Shown here: piece by piece, positions 39,701 to 48,057 of the stretch
Numbering within the stretch: the stretch's first letter is position 1
Layout: each line of letters opens with the position of its first letter
Assembly: GCA_934270565.1 (NCBI GenBank)
Contig: CAKQPR010000002.1
Span: 183,125-247,124 of the forward strand
Direction of reading: 5' to 3'
DNA length: 64,000 nucleotides
From: an uncultured Clostridia bacterium
GTDB taxonomy: Bacteria > Bacillota > Clostridia > Christensenellales > Pumilibacteraceae
Translations under genes and position numbers: made by a program
Notes under the pieces: model-generated
Databases searched by the model: none
Told to the model about the DNA's origin: nothing
What the model saw: only the letters and a program-made list of their open reading frames with translations

Positions 39701-39832
39701 ATTCAATCTCGGCGGCGCGCAGATAACCGTTAAACTCGGCGGCGCGCAGATAACTGTTGCCGCGAGCGCGCACAGCAGCGCAACTATAACGACGGCTACC
39801 GTGCATTTTAGTTTTACCTTTTCGATTTTCAT
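36776..39832 (-). CDS. large secreted beta-sandwich protein with Ig-like modules
   Basis: 1018 aa. One N-terminal hydrophobic segment (residues about 8-30) directs export; no C-terminal anchor or sorting motif is seen. Residues 40-370 form an unknown domain rich in Trp; then come several bacterial Ig-like modules (about 380-460, 465-550, 850-930, 935-1018, each ending in a V-[KR]-E-I-like strand) and a second lectin-like region (about 640-830). Sited between the permeases and the DUF4838 lipoprotein, it may bind the glycan at the cell surface. Family not recognised. Confidence 0.65.
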   Translation of the reverse strand: MKIEKVKLKCTVAVVIVALLCALAATVICAPPSLTVICAPPRLNAEESTALSPADLWRVGNGVTVQANENLPEHMVNGYENHGIGGYKRVTADDLGEERTNGVLFTVTDENATIEFANTIDMSGITKDDSIIEIMPVSSNPIYSLDFTDLRVRLTDADDPTNWFAVHWSAGDIGDFDISNLFACVSSLLVETSTGVNTAFQYGWVPGTPLDQTSWGGPIWHQWGFGFTSLYSPFHNSTYPAGDRGELKIGDMRALPCSFSFDVESKYVWITRYDFERLVALPIGTEEITYVPAFKKNDKGEIVGNDGTDPVTETIMGYGKAFKGFKHNRVKLSIQISGMQKDSVQFYVTNVAGRPMNGETVTDTEAPSVFSPLDDSDLPKADVGMVYPFYDEVEFYDFFDGVLPYDVYVKEPDAADFSADPVTDYVPQKEGEYVFRYKASNKSGNEKHKDYNVFAQYAADEIKINVAGVTKIYCAGEKVPVSSVEFLGGSGKLETAVSVTRLSDGKKIAVENGAFVPTLSGEYAITYSAVDFLGREAHKTVIVTVSNTVKPVYASEIKMYEKLVSGERVKLPTVTAYDYHTLKGQKIDAITEIEVSGKEDFAGVKETLTDGIFKPTIEKFGEKIEIVYRTYCGTAKGTANELKFDVDLIRPDYVWDYFITDGNTTIGYNSADDEENFVSFSATADGAASVEFINSLPADGFTVQFGTTAENAEKFDSFTVSLNDYDDYSIGYEIKVERKDEKETFVVYGDERVAMSGVFGGEGILQLTVRDGRLIDYGGNVLFDFGRDAFPSGRLWVALKLENAKAGATMRLQTLGSQLLRAAYRGGELQKFAYTVAPSIRVADFDNSVDYGNTFVVPEAKAYDMFTSYVETVYSLVDPDGNVLASEKPANGADSYKFDKYGEYTLTFTAQNGNGRKRIIPYTLYVFDRTAPLIKYGGKDSYEVKAGETVTFTAAEIFDTVDENPSYWLFVVEKDMSYVNITATHKYVFDRLGVYAVKYVAYDASDNTSVKEIRVTVK
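39708..39761 (-). repeat. 27-bp tandem duplication inside a signal peptide
   Basis: Two 27-bp units (39708-39734 and 39735-39761), identical for the first 20 bases, encode VICAPPSLT then VICAPPRLN near the end of the secretion signal of the 1018-aa protein. Confidence 0.85.
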
Positions 39833-39866
39833 AGTTTTCTCCGTTTTGATAAAAGTAGGAAATTTT

Positions 39867-40766
39867 CTAACCTTTGAGACCGCCGATAGTCAGCGAACTC
39901 ATCATTTGCTTACGGAATGCCATAAACAATGCTAACATAGGCACTGCGACGACGATAAGCGCGGCGATTTTCACGGGCGGCTCGCTCGCACCCGCTTCGT
40001 ATGACTGCTGAAAGCTGTAAACGCCGTACGCGAGAGTCGGGTGGCTCGGCAAGAACACCATAGGCGTCTGATAATCCGCCCAAAAAGTTATTATCTGAGT
40101 TACGAACAGCACCGAAAAAATATTCGCGGTCATCGGCATCATAATCTTGAAGAATATTTTCCACGGGTTCGCGCCGTCTATCATAGCGGCTTCGGCGAAC
40201 TCCCAGCTGAGTCCTTTCCACGTCGCATAGTAAATCAGAAAGTTTGCGTTGAAACCCGACGTCGCGGCTATTATGAACAGATATAGATTGTCATAATACC
40301 TCAGTTGCATTGCAAGCCTTATGGACGCCCCCAATGACGCAGACAGCGGCACATAAAGATTGATAAGAACGATTACCCAAACGATTTTGACCCACGGCAC
40401 GCGTTTATTGTATTTGGCGTACACATAACTCGTCATCATCGGCGCAATTACGGAAACGAGTCCGTAAACGATACAGTAAAACAGCGTGTTGTACAGCATT
40501 TCGGGCAAATAAACCCATCTGCCCGCGCGAATGTAAATGCGTATGCTTTGAAAAGCCAAAGCGTAGTTCGAGAATTTCCAGCCGCCGTATTTTTTCTGCG
40601 GAAACCATATCGCGTCGAACCAAAAGTTTACGGGGTCTTTCAGGCTTTGAACGACTCCCCAAAAGAACATTCCGAGAAACAGCGCGCACCAAAGCATAGT
40701 TACTATCCATATAGTTATCGGGAACATCGCAACGGTGCGTTTACGGGCTTTAATTGATTTTTCCAT
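39867..40766 (-). CDS. ABC sugar importer permease, MalG type
   Basis: 299 aa with six predicted membrane spans. The EAA loop that contacts the ATPase reads EFAEAAMIDGANPWKIFFKIMMPM, the CUT1 pattern. Partner of the adjacent MalF-type permease (1 bp apart) and the solute-binding lipoprotein. No ATPase gene in the locus; as in many clostridia a shared MsmX/UgpC-type ATPase encoded elsewhere is expected. Confidence 0.92.
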   Translation of the reverse strand: MEKSIKARKRTVAMFPITIWIVTMLWCALFLGMFFWGVVQSLKDPVNFWFDAIWFPQKKYGGWKFSNYALAFQSIRIYIRAGRWVYLPEMLYNTLFYCIVYGLVSVIAPMMTSYVYAKYNKRVPWVKIVWVIVLINLYVPLSASLGASIRLAMQLRYYDNLYLFIIAATSGFNANFLIYYATWKGLSWEFAEAAMIDGANPWKIFFKIMMPMTANIFSVLFVTQIITFWADYQTPMVFLPSHPTLAYGVYSFQQSYEAGASEPPVKIAALIVVAVPMLALFMAFRKQMMSSLTIGGLKG

Positions 40767-40767
40767 A

Positions 40768-41706
40768 CTAAAACTCCGCCCCCGGATCGAATTTGTCGAA
40801 CAGCATTTTCGTGCCCTGAACTATCGGTATCGACAGAAGCCCTATCATAAGGTTTGCCGCCGAGTTGAACCCGAACATACTCTGCGCGTCGGCGCTGCCG
40901 GAGTAAACCGACACGAACATATAGTATCCGAACGTTTTCAGGTTATCGGGCGCGGCGTCTCGGTACAGAGTAAACAAAGGTCCCTGCGCCGTAAAAAAGC
41001 CCGTAAATAATCCGAGACACTGCACTTGCAAAACGGGGAAAATCATCGGTAGAGTTATGAGCGTAAATTCTCTGAAAAGCGAAATGCCTTCGAGTTCGCC
41101 GTACTCGATAAGCTCTTTCGGCACTCTCGCCATAGAACCGAGATTTATGAGCAAACTTCCCGGAAGCCCGAAAAAGATTATGTATACCGCGACTATCCAC
41201 CAATTATAGCGCGGATCCGAAAATAGGTGCGGAAGCGGCTTTCCGAAATACCGTTCCCAAAAACCGTAAAGTCCCGACTCTATTATGTGCTTGAACAATA
41301 GCGTCGTAACGAGCGACGAGAGTATAACGGGCAGATACAGCACGACTTGAAAAAATCCGCTTGCGGGCAGTTTTTTGTATATGATATACGCTATCATATA
41401 GCTTGCGGGCAAGCAAACCACGGTACTGATAAGGTGCATAATAACGCCGTTCGTAACGTACTTGCCCGACGTTCCCGCGATTGTGGTAAACACGAGCTTG
41501 AAATTGTCGAACAAATGCGCGGCGTCGAAGAATACGTGCTCGCCTTTTACGCGATCGTAGTGCATAAACGCTATCGCCGCCGAATTGAAATTCGCGTAAA
41601 CCCAGAAAACAATCCACTGCAATAGGAATAGAGCCAAAAAACTTATGCAGAATATGTTGTCGAGTTTCGCGCTTCGGCGCATAGCTTTTTTCTTAATGTC
41701 GATCAT
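40768..41706 (-). CDS. ABC sugar importer permease, MalF type
   Basis: 312 aa, about six membrane spans, with the EAA-like loop ELIEYGELEGISLFREFTLITLPM (Glu replaces the first Ala of the usual EAA). Forms the heteromeric pore with the next gene product. Sits 15 bp after the binding-protein gene. Confidence 0.9.
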   Translation of the reverse strand: MIDIKKKAMRRSAKLDNIFCISFLALFLLQWIVFWVYANFNSAAIAFMHYDRVKGEHVFFDAAHLFDNFKLVFTTIAGTSGKYVTNGVIMHLISTVVCLPASYMIAYIIYKKLPASGFFQVVLYLPVILSSLVTTLLFKHIIESGLYGFWERYFGKPLPHLFSDPRYNWWIVAVYIIFFGLPGSLLINLGSMARVPKELIEYGELEGISLFREFTLITLPMIFPVLQVQCLGLFTGFFTAQGPLFTLYRDAAPDNLKTFGYYMFVSVYSGSADAQSMFGFNSAANLMIGLLSIPIVQGTKMLFDKFDPGAEF

Positions 41707-41721
41707 ACGGTTCCGCCCCGT

Positions 41722-43491
41722 TTAAGCGCCTTGCCAAGAACTGAGTTTTGCTTCCCACTTTTCTTTTGAATAGAAGCGGTACATTCCTTGAATAAACTTA
41801 TCCGCCGAAACAAATTGCGCGCCGTTTACGCCTGCGTTATTTACGAAATAGCGATTCGGATGACCGAAGAAATCCCACGCGGTACCGTCTCCCGCCACGT
41901 CGGAAACAACGTAACCGCCGTAACCCATTTGGAACTGCGCCCAGAACGGGTCGGCTATAAGCGCCGCGCGCGAAGCCGTAACGGTAACGCCCGAATCTTT
42001 CGTCATTTTGATTTTATATACGTTCTGACCGAACTTGCTTACTTTTGCAAGCTGCTCGTCGCTCAAATCGTAATCGTACATTCTCGTAATTCCCGTTTCG
42101 ATGGTAAACGTTTCGAGCGAGCTTTCGCTGTGAACGAATTGCAAAAACAGCTTAGACAGAGCGGCTTTTTTCGTTTTCGCGTTTACGAAAAGATCGACGC
42201 CGCGGCTGTAATCCGCAACGGTGCGTTGATCGGGGTCTTTCTGACCGTCGATATACGGGAGCGGGAAAAATCTGAAATCGCGCGTACCGTAACCGCCCGT
42301 ATAGTTGAACTGCGTGCGGTTCTCGTTCTCCCACCATTCGCCCTCGTAAAGCATTGCTATGCGCTTTTGCCCCTGTTTTCCGAGCATACTCAGAATAAAG
42401 TTCTGCGCAGGCATTTTATAGTTTTCGTCGTAAATAGAATCGTACAGTTTTTGGTCGTAATATTTCGGCGTGCAAAGTTTGCGCATAAACTTTATAAATT
42501 CGGATTTGCCGGGGGCGTACGCGAGCATCCAACCGTTATCGCGCGTTATCGTAACGGTCTGCGTGCCGTCGCCGTTGACGGTTATATGTTCGTCCGCCAC
42601 CGTCTGCGCGTCGAACGTATCTTTGGGAAAAGTATATTCGCCGCTGAGCGTATAGTCGAGTTCGGCGTTTTCATGTCCCTCGTACTGCGCCAAAAACGCG
42701 TCGCAGATTCCGCCCCAATAATACGAAACGGCGCGCGAGAACGTAAACGGTATCATATCTGCGTCAACTATTCTGTCGAACAGATCCCACATATCGTCCA
42801 AAGTGTCGGGAAGTCCGTCTACTCCGTCGTAATCGAGCCAGCCTTCCGCCGCGAAAAGATCGTAGTCGTAAATAAAGCCCGACAGCGAATTTTCAAACGG
42901 CAGAGCGTAATAACCCTCCGCATAATTACCCGTAAGTTTTTCCGCGCTCATATAATAACCGCTACGGTTGTTGTCCGTCATTTTGTCGGCAATACTTTTT
43001 GTCGGAGCTTCCGCGCCGTCTTTGAGTTTGAGTTTTCCGCTCGCCGCGTCCCACTCCATATCCGCGAGTTCGCCGTTTGCGAGATAAACTTTCTGCTCTA
43101 CCGCATCGGTAATGTTAAGCGAACGGTTTTGATATATGTACGGCGTGCCCGTGTAGTAGCAAGTGAAATATATGTCCTCCGCATTCTGATCGAGGTCTAT
43201 CGCGGCTTCGACTTTATCGCCGAGCATATCGGTTTTCGACGGATTCAGTTTTACCTTAACTCCCGTCTTGCCCTCCTCGAAACTGACGTTTGCGAATTGC
43301 TTTTCGAATTCCGTCTTTACCTTGTTGAGCCACTCGTAACCCAAACCGCCGTTCCAAACGCCCACGCGCAATTCGGTTTCGTTACCCGTGTAGTCGATGC
43401 CGCCTTCTTCGCCGTCTTTGTTGCAACCGGCTAACGGCAAAACGCCGAGCGCCATAACAAGAGCCAAAACAAGCGTCAAAATCTTTTTCAT
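41722..43491 (-). CDS. extracellular solute-binding lipoprotein of a CUT1 importer
   Basis: 589 aa, lipoprotein signal ending LAGC (Cys 23), acidic linker, then a family-1-type binding protein. It is longer than usual (about 420-450), like the LplA/YtcQ-type binding proteins that carry complex oligosaccharides. Features: ELRVGVWNGGLGYEWLNKVKTEFEK at the start of the first lobe and a Trp/Tyr-rich cleft region. Together with two permeases it defines the importer of the glycan locus. Confidence 0.9.
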   Translation of the reverse strand: MKKILTLVLALVMALGVLPLAGCNKDGEEGGIDYTGNETELRVGVWNGGLGYEWLNKVKTEFEKQFANVSFEEGKTGVKVKLNPSKTDMLGDKVEAAIDLDQNAEDIYFTCYYTGTPYIYQNRSLNITDAVEQKVYLANGELADMEWDAASGKLKLKDGAEAPTKSIADKMTDNNRSGYYMSAEKLTGNYAEGYYALPFENSLSGFIYDYDLFAAEGWLDYDGVDGLPDTLDDMWDLFDRIVDADMIPFTFSRAVSYYWGGICDAFLAQYEGHENAELDYTLSGEYTFPKDTFDAQTVADEHITVNGDGTQTVTITRDNGWMLAYAPGKSEFIKFMRKLCTPKYYDQKLYDSIYDENYKMPAQNFILSMLGKQGQKRIAMLYEGEWWENENRTQFNYTGGYGTRDFRFFPLPYIDGQKDPDQRTVADYSRGVDLFVNAKTKKAALSKLFLQFVHSESSLETFTIETGITRMYDYDLSDEQLAKVSKFGQNVYKIKMTKDSGVTVTASRAALIADPFWAQFQMGYGGYVVSDVAGDGTAWDFFGHPNRYFVNNAGVNGAQFVSADKFIQGMYRFYSKEKWEAKLSSWQGA

Positions 43492-43517
43492 ATATTTTTC
43501 TCCTTTTTATATCTTTT

Positions 43518-46500
43518 TCAAACTATCTTACGCTTGGCGATCAGCAAAGTCAGCGACGCCGCTATAAGAACGATTGCGCCGATACCAAAATCTCCGACAG
43601 TCGCATTCTTACAGCCGTAACCCTTCTTTCCGCCGCTCGCCGCCGATACCAAAATCTCGCGCGAAACAATCGCGGTGTTGCCCGACGCGTCCGTCGCCGT
43701 ATAAGTTACGGTATATATGCCGGCTTCCGACGGCGTGAATTTTCCGTCCTCTACGGTTATTTCCTTATCTCCGAACGTAACCGACACGCTTACGGAAACG
43801 TTGCCGTCCGCATTGTCCGTCGCCGTTGCCGAGGGCAAAGATATTTCCGCTCCTACCGTCCCCGTTTCGATATCGAAATCTACGGTTATAACGGGTTTTT
43901 CGCCGTCGGCTTTGATTTCTATGTCGAAAGTCTCGACGGTTTCGCTGCCGTACTCGTCTTTCGTGTAGTAAGCGACGGTGTATGTGCCGGATTGCGTAGG
44001 CGTAAATCCGTTGTCGACGACGTTGACCGCCTTGCCGCCCGCAACCACGCTTACGGTAACCGCCGAACTCGACGTGCCCGCGGGCAAATCGATACGGTGG
44101 TTGACGTAGCCGTCCGAAATCCTATCGCCTGAAAGAGTAATCGACGGCAACTGCGGAATATATCTTATAATGCGCTCTACGGGTTCGCTGTCGTTATTGC
44201 TCCCGTCGGTCGCGGTGTATTTTACCGTATAATTTCCGTAAAGAGCGTCGTCGAAAACAAACGCGCTTATATCGACGAAATCGCTTGCGTTCGGAGCTTT
44301 TATTTCAACCGATATTCCGTCCGCGGAAATGACTCCCCACGCGCGGTCTTCTGCCGTAACGTCGGCTTCCGAAACCGACACCGAGCCGCCGTCGGCTTTT
44401 ACCGAAACGGTCAAAGAGTTTACGCCCGATTTCAGCGCAACGACGGGTTTTTCGTAATCGCCCCATTTTGCGTACAGCGTAACGGTGTCGTTAGAAGTAC
44501 CCCCCGCGCTGTATACGGGCGCGGAAGTCAACGCGGTGCCGCTCAAATCGGAACTTGCGAACCAACCCTCGAACGTCCAACCGCCCGTGCGGCTCGGAGT
44601 AGCCAAATCGCCTATCGGATCGTTTTGCGAGAAATACAAATCGTCCAAAGCCGTACCGCCGTTCGTTCCGTAATTCGTCTGATAAACGAGTTTCTGCGAT
44701 TCTTCTACGACAAGCGTTACGGATTGCACGAACTCTCGCGCAAAGAACACAGCCGTCATATTTACGGTTTGATTGCCCGCCGTATCGGTGGAAACGACGC
44801 TTCCGTCCGTTGCCTTTACGGTTCCTTTCGCGGAATAAGGCAGTTTCCATTCGCCAGTAGCCGATACTCCCGCAACGGCTACTTTTCCCGTAACTGTAAC
44901 GGGTTCAAGCGTGCCGCGGCGCGCTATGTACAGAGTGTCTCCGCTACCGTTCTTATCTCCGTCGTACTCGAATTTATCGGTGCTCAAAGCGCGGTACGTT
45001 ACGGCTTGATCCGTCAGTTTTTTGCCGTTAATGCCTATAATCAAAACGTTTTGACGTCCCGCCTCTCCTCTCTCGACTTTTACTTTATAGCCCGTGTTCA
45101 TTGCGCTTATAATCGTAGCTATATCGCTCGCTTTATCCACGTTTATAGTAAAACTCTGACTGCCTTCCGCGCCCAAAACCGTAAAATCTTTGTAATTTAC
45201 GATTTTCGTTACGCTTACAGTTACGGAAGAATCGCTTACGTCGACCCTTATATTTCCGGGGCGCTGAGCGACGGCGTCCTGAACGCACCCATCGGGTTTG
45301 TCTCCCTGATAATCGTCCGTCAAGTATTTCGACGGATAAATCATAGCTTCTTCTTTGAATAATTCCGTGCCGCCTTTCGTTACTTTAACGGAGCCGCCTT
45401 GCCTTACCTCGCCCCAAACGTGATATCTCTCGACCGTGAACAGCTCATCGCCCGATAAATTCTCGAATACGAATTTCGTACCGTCGTTACTGCCGTTTCC
45501 TCTCGAAGAAAACGCGTATTCCGTATCGAAACCGCCGACAAACGTCCCGGGCAAATAGTACGAATCGGGCTTAGTCGCGTCGTCAAACGGGAATTCTATC
45601 CCCTTGTTTATATAGTGCCCTTGACCCGCAAGTCCCGACCAAGTACTGTCGTAGCTTTCGAGCGTCGTATATTTATAGTCGTTTCCGTCCAACAAATCGA
45701 AACCCGTAACTTTCGGCGCGACGAATACGTTGTACTCGTTGCCGCTAACGGTAATTTTTTGCAATCCGACTTTATTTTTGTCGAAATCGGTTGCCTGTAC
45801 AACCGTCTTTTCACTCAACGTAGTCCAGTTTGCATTACCGCCTATTTTCTTTCGATTTACCGTTTCAAACGAACGCAAATCTTCGCCGATAATTGTGTCT
45901 ATGTATTTTTCGCTGTCGATTTCGAATTCGGTAGGATATACGACTCCGATTTCCTCAACGATATCGATATTATCGACGGAAAGAGAAACGCCGTTGATTT
46001 TCGAAACTATAACGTCCGCGCCGTGCTTTTCCGCCTCTCTCGCGCCGCCCGCTATCGATACGGTAAATCCTTTTTCAATTGCGTCCTTAATAACGCTGTT
46101 TTTATCGTCCGAACAGTCTATCTGTCCGATACTCCTAACTCCGTCTTTTGACGTAACGTTAATAAAAAGCGTACTGCTTTCCGTCAAGCCGCTCGATACG
46201 GGGGTTCGAGAATTTCCTTTATCTCCGTACGAAACCGAAATAGTTCCCGTAATGTTTTTTACGTCATAATTAGTGCCGTAACTTTCGACCGTAACTTCGT
46301 TACTATTATAATACTGCCCCGGAAGAAAATATTGATTGCCGCCGCACACACTGTAATCGGTATTTACCGCGTCGGGATCCGCTTTCCCTGTGTTTTCGTC
46401 TTTTTCCCACGGATAATATGTTCCTATTGTGCCTCTTTCCATATATTCGCTTGAAAATCTAACGTCGCCGTTTTCCGTATAACGAACATATGCTTGCTCC

Positions 46501-46988
46501 GCACCCCACATATCTTTGTTTGTTGTTACTCTGCCTACTCGAAATAATTCTTTGCCGCTTAAATCCTTGAATATAAAGAAAACGTCGCCGTTAACGCTTA
46601 ACTTAGAACCGAAAACGTAATCCATTTCAAACGCGCCGTTAAAAGTCCCGTGTATCTTATATTCCTCGTCGTTGTTGCTTAAAGGTATTTTTATTCCTTT
46701 AACGTATTCTTTTTCGGACGCGACGTTCGAAAATCTATAACCGCCATTCCAATCAAAGAAACCCCATTCATGAGTTAATTTCGCGTTATCAAGCCGATAA
46801 GCCTCAACTTCCGCAACGCTCGTTACAGTTGCGCCCGAGTCAGCCGTAATCAAATTTTGCACAGAAATCGTTTCCGCGCCCGAACTCTCCGCAAACGCAA
46901 AAAGACTCGTCCCGACAAGTCCGAGCATAAACGTCAAAACAAGCGCAAATAAAACGAACGTTTTTCTTGTCTTTTTTTCTTTCATCAT
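43518..46988 (-). CDS. giant surface-anchored protein with duplicated domain, InlB-like and Ig-like modules
   Basis: 1156 aa. Signal peptide (about 1-33, ending AFA), then a roughly 380-residue unit that occurs twice (about 50-420 and 430-710; compare GTFNGAFEMDYVFGSKL with GTFVGGFDTEYAFSSRG and FKDLSGKELFRVGR with FENLSGDELFTVER), an InlB/Flg_new repeat (WTFEGWFASSDLSG, near 815), several Ig-like modules (about 850-1110), and a C-terminal membrane helix with a basic tail (LLIAKRKIV). Starts 8 bp after the AraC gene. Probable glycan-binding or adhesion protein of the locus. Confidence 0.75.
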   Translation of the reverse strand: MMKEKKTRKTFVLFALVLTFMLGLVGTSLFAFAESSGAETISVQNLITADSGATVTSVAEVEAYRLDNAKLTHEWGFFDWNGGYRFSNVASEKEYVKGIKIPLSNNDEEYKIHGTFNGAFEMDYVFGSKLSVNGDVFFIFKDLSGKELFRVGRVTTNKDMWGAEQAYVRYTENGDVRFSSEYMERGTIGTYYPWEKDENTGKADPDAVNTDYSVCGGNQYFLPGQYYNSNEVTVESYGTNYDVKNITGTISVSYGDKGNSRTPVSSGLTESSTLFINVTSKDGVRSIGQIDCSDDKNSVIKDAIEKGFTVSIAGGAREAEKHGADVIVSKINGVSLSVDNIDIVEEIGVVYPTEFEIDSEKYIDTIIGEDLRSFETVNRKKIGGNANWTTLSEKTVVQATDFDKNKVGLQKITVSGNEYNVFVAPKVTGFDLLDGNDYKYTTLESYDSTWSGLAGQGHYINKGIEFPFDDATKPDSYYLPGTFVGGFDTEYAFSSRGNGSNDGTKFVFENLSGDELFTVERYHVWGEVRQGGSVKVTKGGTELFKEEAMIYPSKYLTDDYQGDKPDGCVQDAVAQRPGNIRVDVSDSSVTVSVTKIVNYKDFTVLGAEGSQSFTINVDKASDIATIISAMNTGYKVKVERGEAGRQNVLIIGINGKKLTDQAVTYRALSTDKFEYDGDKNGSGDTLYIARRGTLEPVTVTGKVAVAGVSATGEWKLPYSAKGTVKATDGSVVSTDTAGNQTVNMTAVFFAREFVQSVTLVVEESQKLVYQTNYGTNGGTALDDLYFSQNDPIGDLATPSRTGGWTFEGWFASSDLSGTALTSAPVYSAGGTSNDTVTLYAKWGDYEKPVVALKSGVNSLTVSVKADGGSVSVSEADVTAEDRAWGVISADGISVEIKAPNASDFVDISAFVFDDALYGNYTVKYTATDGSNNDSEPVERIIRYIPQLPSITLSGDRISDGYVNHRIDLPAGTSSSAVTVSVVAGGKAVNVVDNGFTPTQSGTYTVAYYTKDEYGSETVETFDIEIKADGEKPVITVDFDIETGTVGAEISLPSATATDNADGNVSVSVSVTFGDKEITVEDGKFTPSEAGIYTVTYTATDASGNTAIVSREILVSAASGGKKGYGCKNATVGDFGIGAIVLIAASLTLLIAKRKIV

Positions 46989-46996
46989 AATTCTCC

Positions 46997-47869
46997 TTAA
47001 TCGGATATTTCCGAATTTGATTTGCCTATATTATTGCGGTACTCCGTATTTCGATACTCCGTCGCGTTAATCCCCGTGAGCCGTTTGAACTCTTTGACGA
47101 AATGCGTGTAATCGTTGTACCCTACCCTGCGCGCAATCTCTTTTACCGTGGAATCCGTCGTTTCCAAAAGTTTTTTGGCGGCTTTGAGACGCGTTTCGGT
47201 CAGATAGTTTTTCAACGTTACTCCGACGGTCTTTTTGAAAAGCCGCGACGCGTATGCGTCCGAAACGTAAAGCATTTTGCACAGCAAAGACACGTTGAAT
47301 CCGGCGTCTACATAGCACGTTTCGATATTTCGTTTCATTTCGAATACGAGTCTGTTCGGCGTTTTATCCGAATATAATCCGCTCGGCGTTTCCGACAGCA
47401 AATCGATAATACGGTACAACAGCCCCAACACTGACAAATATCCCGCGTATCCGTTATTCAGCGACGCTATCTGCGTTTCCGTTTCGTTCTTGACCGCATA
47501 AAAATTATCAAACGTCTTAACGGGTTCGTCGAACGAAAAGCCCGCTCGCTTTGTCAGAATTTCGTCCGTGGGCCCCTTGAACGTGAACCATATATATTCC
47601 CACGGGTCGTTTTCGTCGGGATAGTATTTGCACGGCGTGTTTTTCGGAATACAAAACACCTGTTTTTCGGAAATTCGATATTTGTTTCCGCCCAGCGTCA
47701 GAGTACCTTTGCCTTTAAGCACCAAGTGCAACGAAACCTCTTCGCCTTGCCGCCAGAGCTTATACGCCTGTACAGTCGCAAAGTCTTGATGTCCGAAAGA
47801 CATAATCGCCAAATCGTTACCGTAAAATTCGGTAAAAAAACAGCATCCTTTTCTTTTATCGACTCCCAT
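46997..47869 (-). CDS. AraC-family transcriptional regulator
   Basis: 290 aa. An N-terminal cupin-like sensing domain (GKGTLTLGGNKYRISEKQVFCIP) is followed by two C-terminal helix-turn-helix motifs (VSLLCKMLYVSDAYASRLFKK and VKEIARRVGYNDYTHFVKEF), the AraC/XylS layout. ATG 47867-47869 is preferred over one 18 bp upstream because AAAGGAG lies 7 nt before it. As first gene of the operon it likely controls the glycan locus and itself. Confidence 0.9.
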   Translation of the reverse strand: MGVDKRKGCCFFTEFYGNDLAIMSFGHQDFATVQAYKLWRQGEEVSLHLVLKGKGTLTLGGNKYRISEKQVFCIPKNTPCKYYPDENDPWEYIWFTFKGPTDEILTKRAGFSFDEPVKTFDNFYAVKNETETQIASLNNGYAGYLSVLGLLYRIIDLLSETPSGLYSDKTPNRLVFEMKRNIETCYVDAGFNVSLLCKMLYVSDAYASRLFKKTVGVTLKNYLTETRLKAAKKLLETTDSTVKEIARRVGYNDYTHFVKEFKRLTGINATEYRNTEYRNNIGKSNSEISD

Positions 47870-47889
47870 TCGCGCGCTCCTTTGCATTT

Positions 47890-47918
47890 ATTATAAAACC
47901 ATATCCGCCCGTTGTCAA
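47890..47918 (-). promoter_or_regulatory. sigma-A promoter of the glycan-utilisation operon
   Basis: Minus strand TTGACA (47913-47918), 17-bp spacer, TATAAT (47890-47895). Transcription would start only about 15-18 nt before the AraC ATG, leaving a short leader with a ribosome site. AT-rich upstream DNA may hold the AraC operator, but I cannot define it. Confidence 0.85.
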
Positions 47919-48057
47919 TACCCATTTGAAAATAGGTCAAAAATACACTATCTTATGAGCAAAAATACGCCATATTTTTCACTTTTGCCGCCAATTGATA
48001 CAACGGCAAGCATTGCGGCACAGACTCCGTTGCCTAATGTCGCTCTATAATATGATG

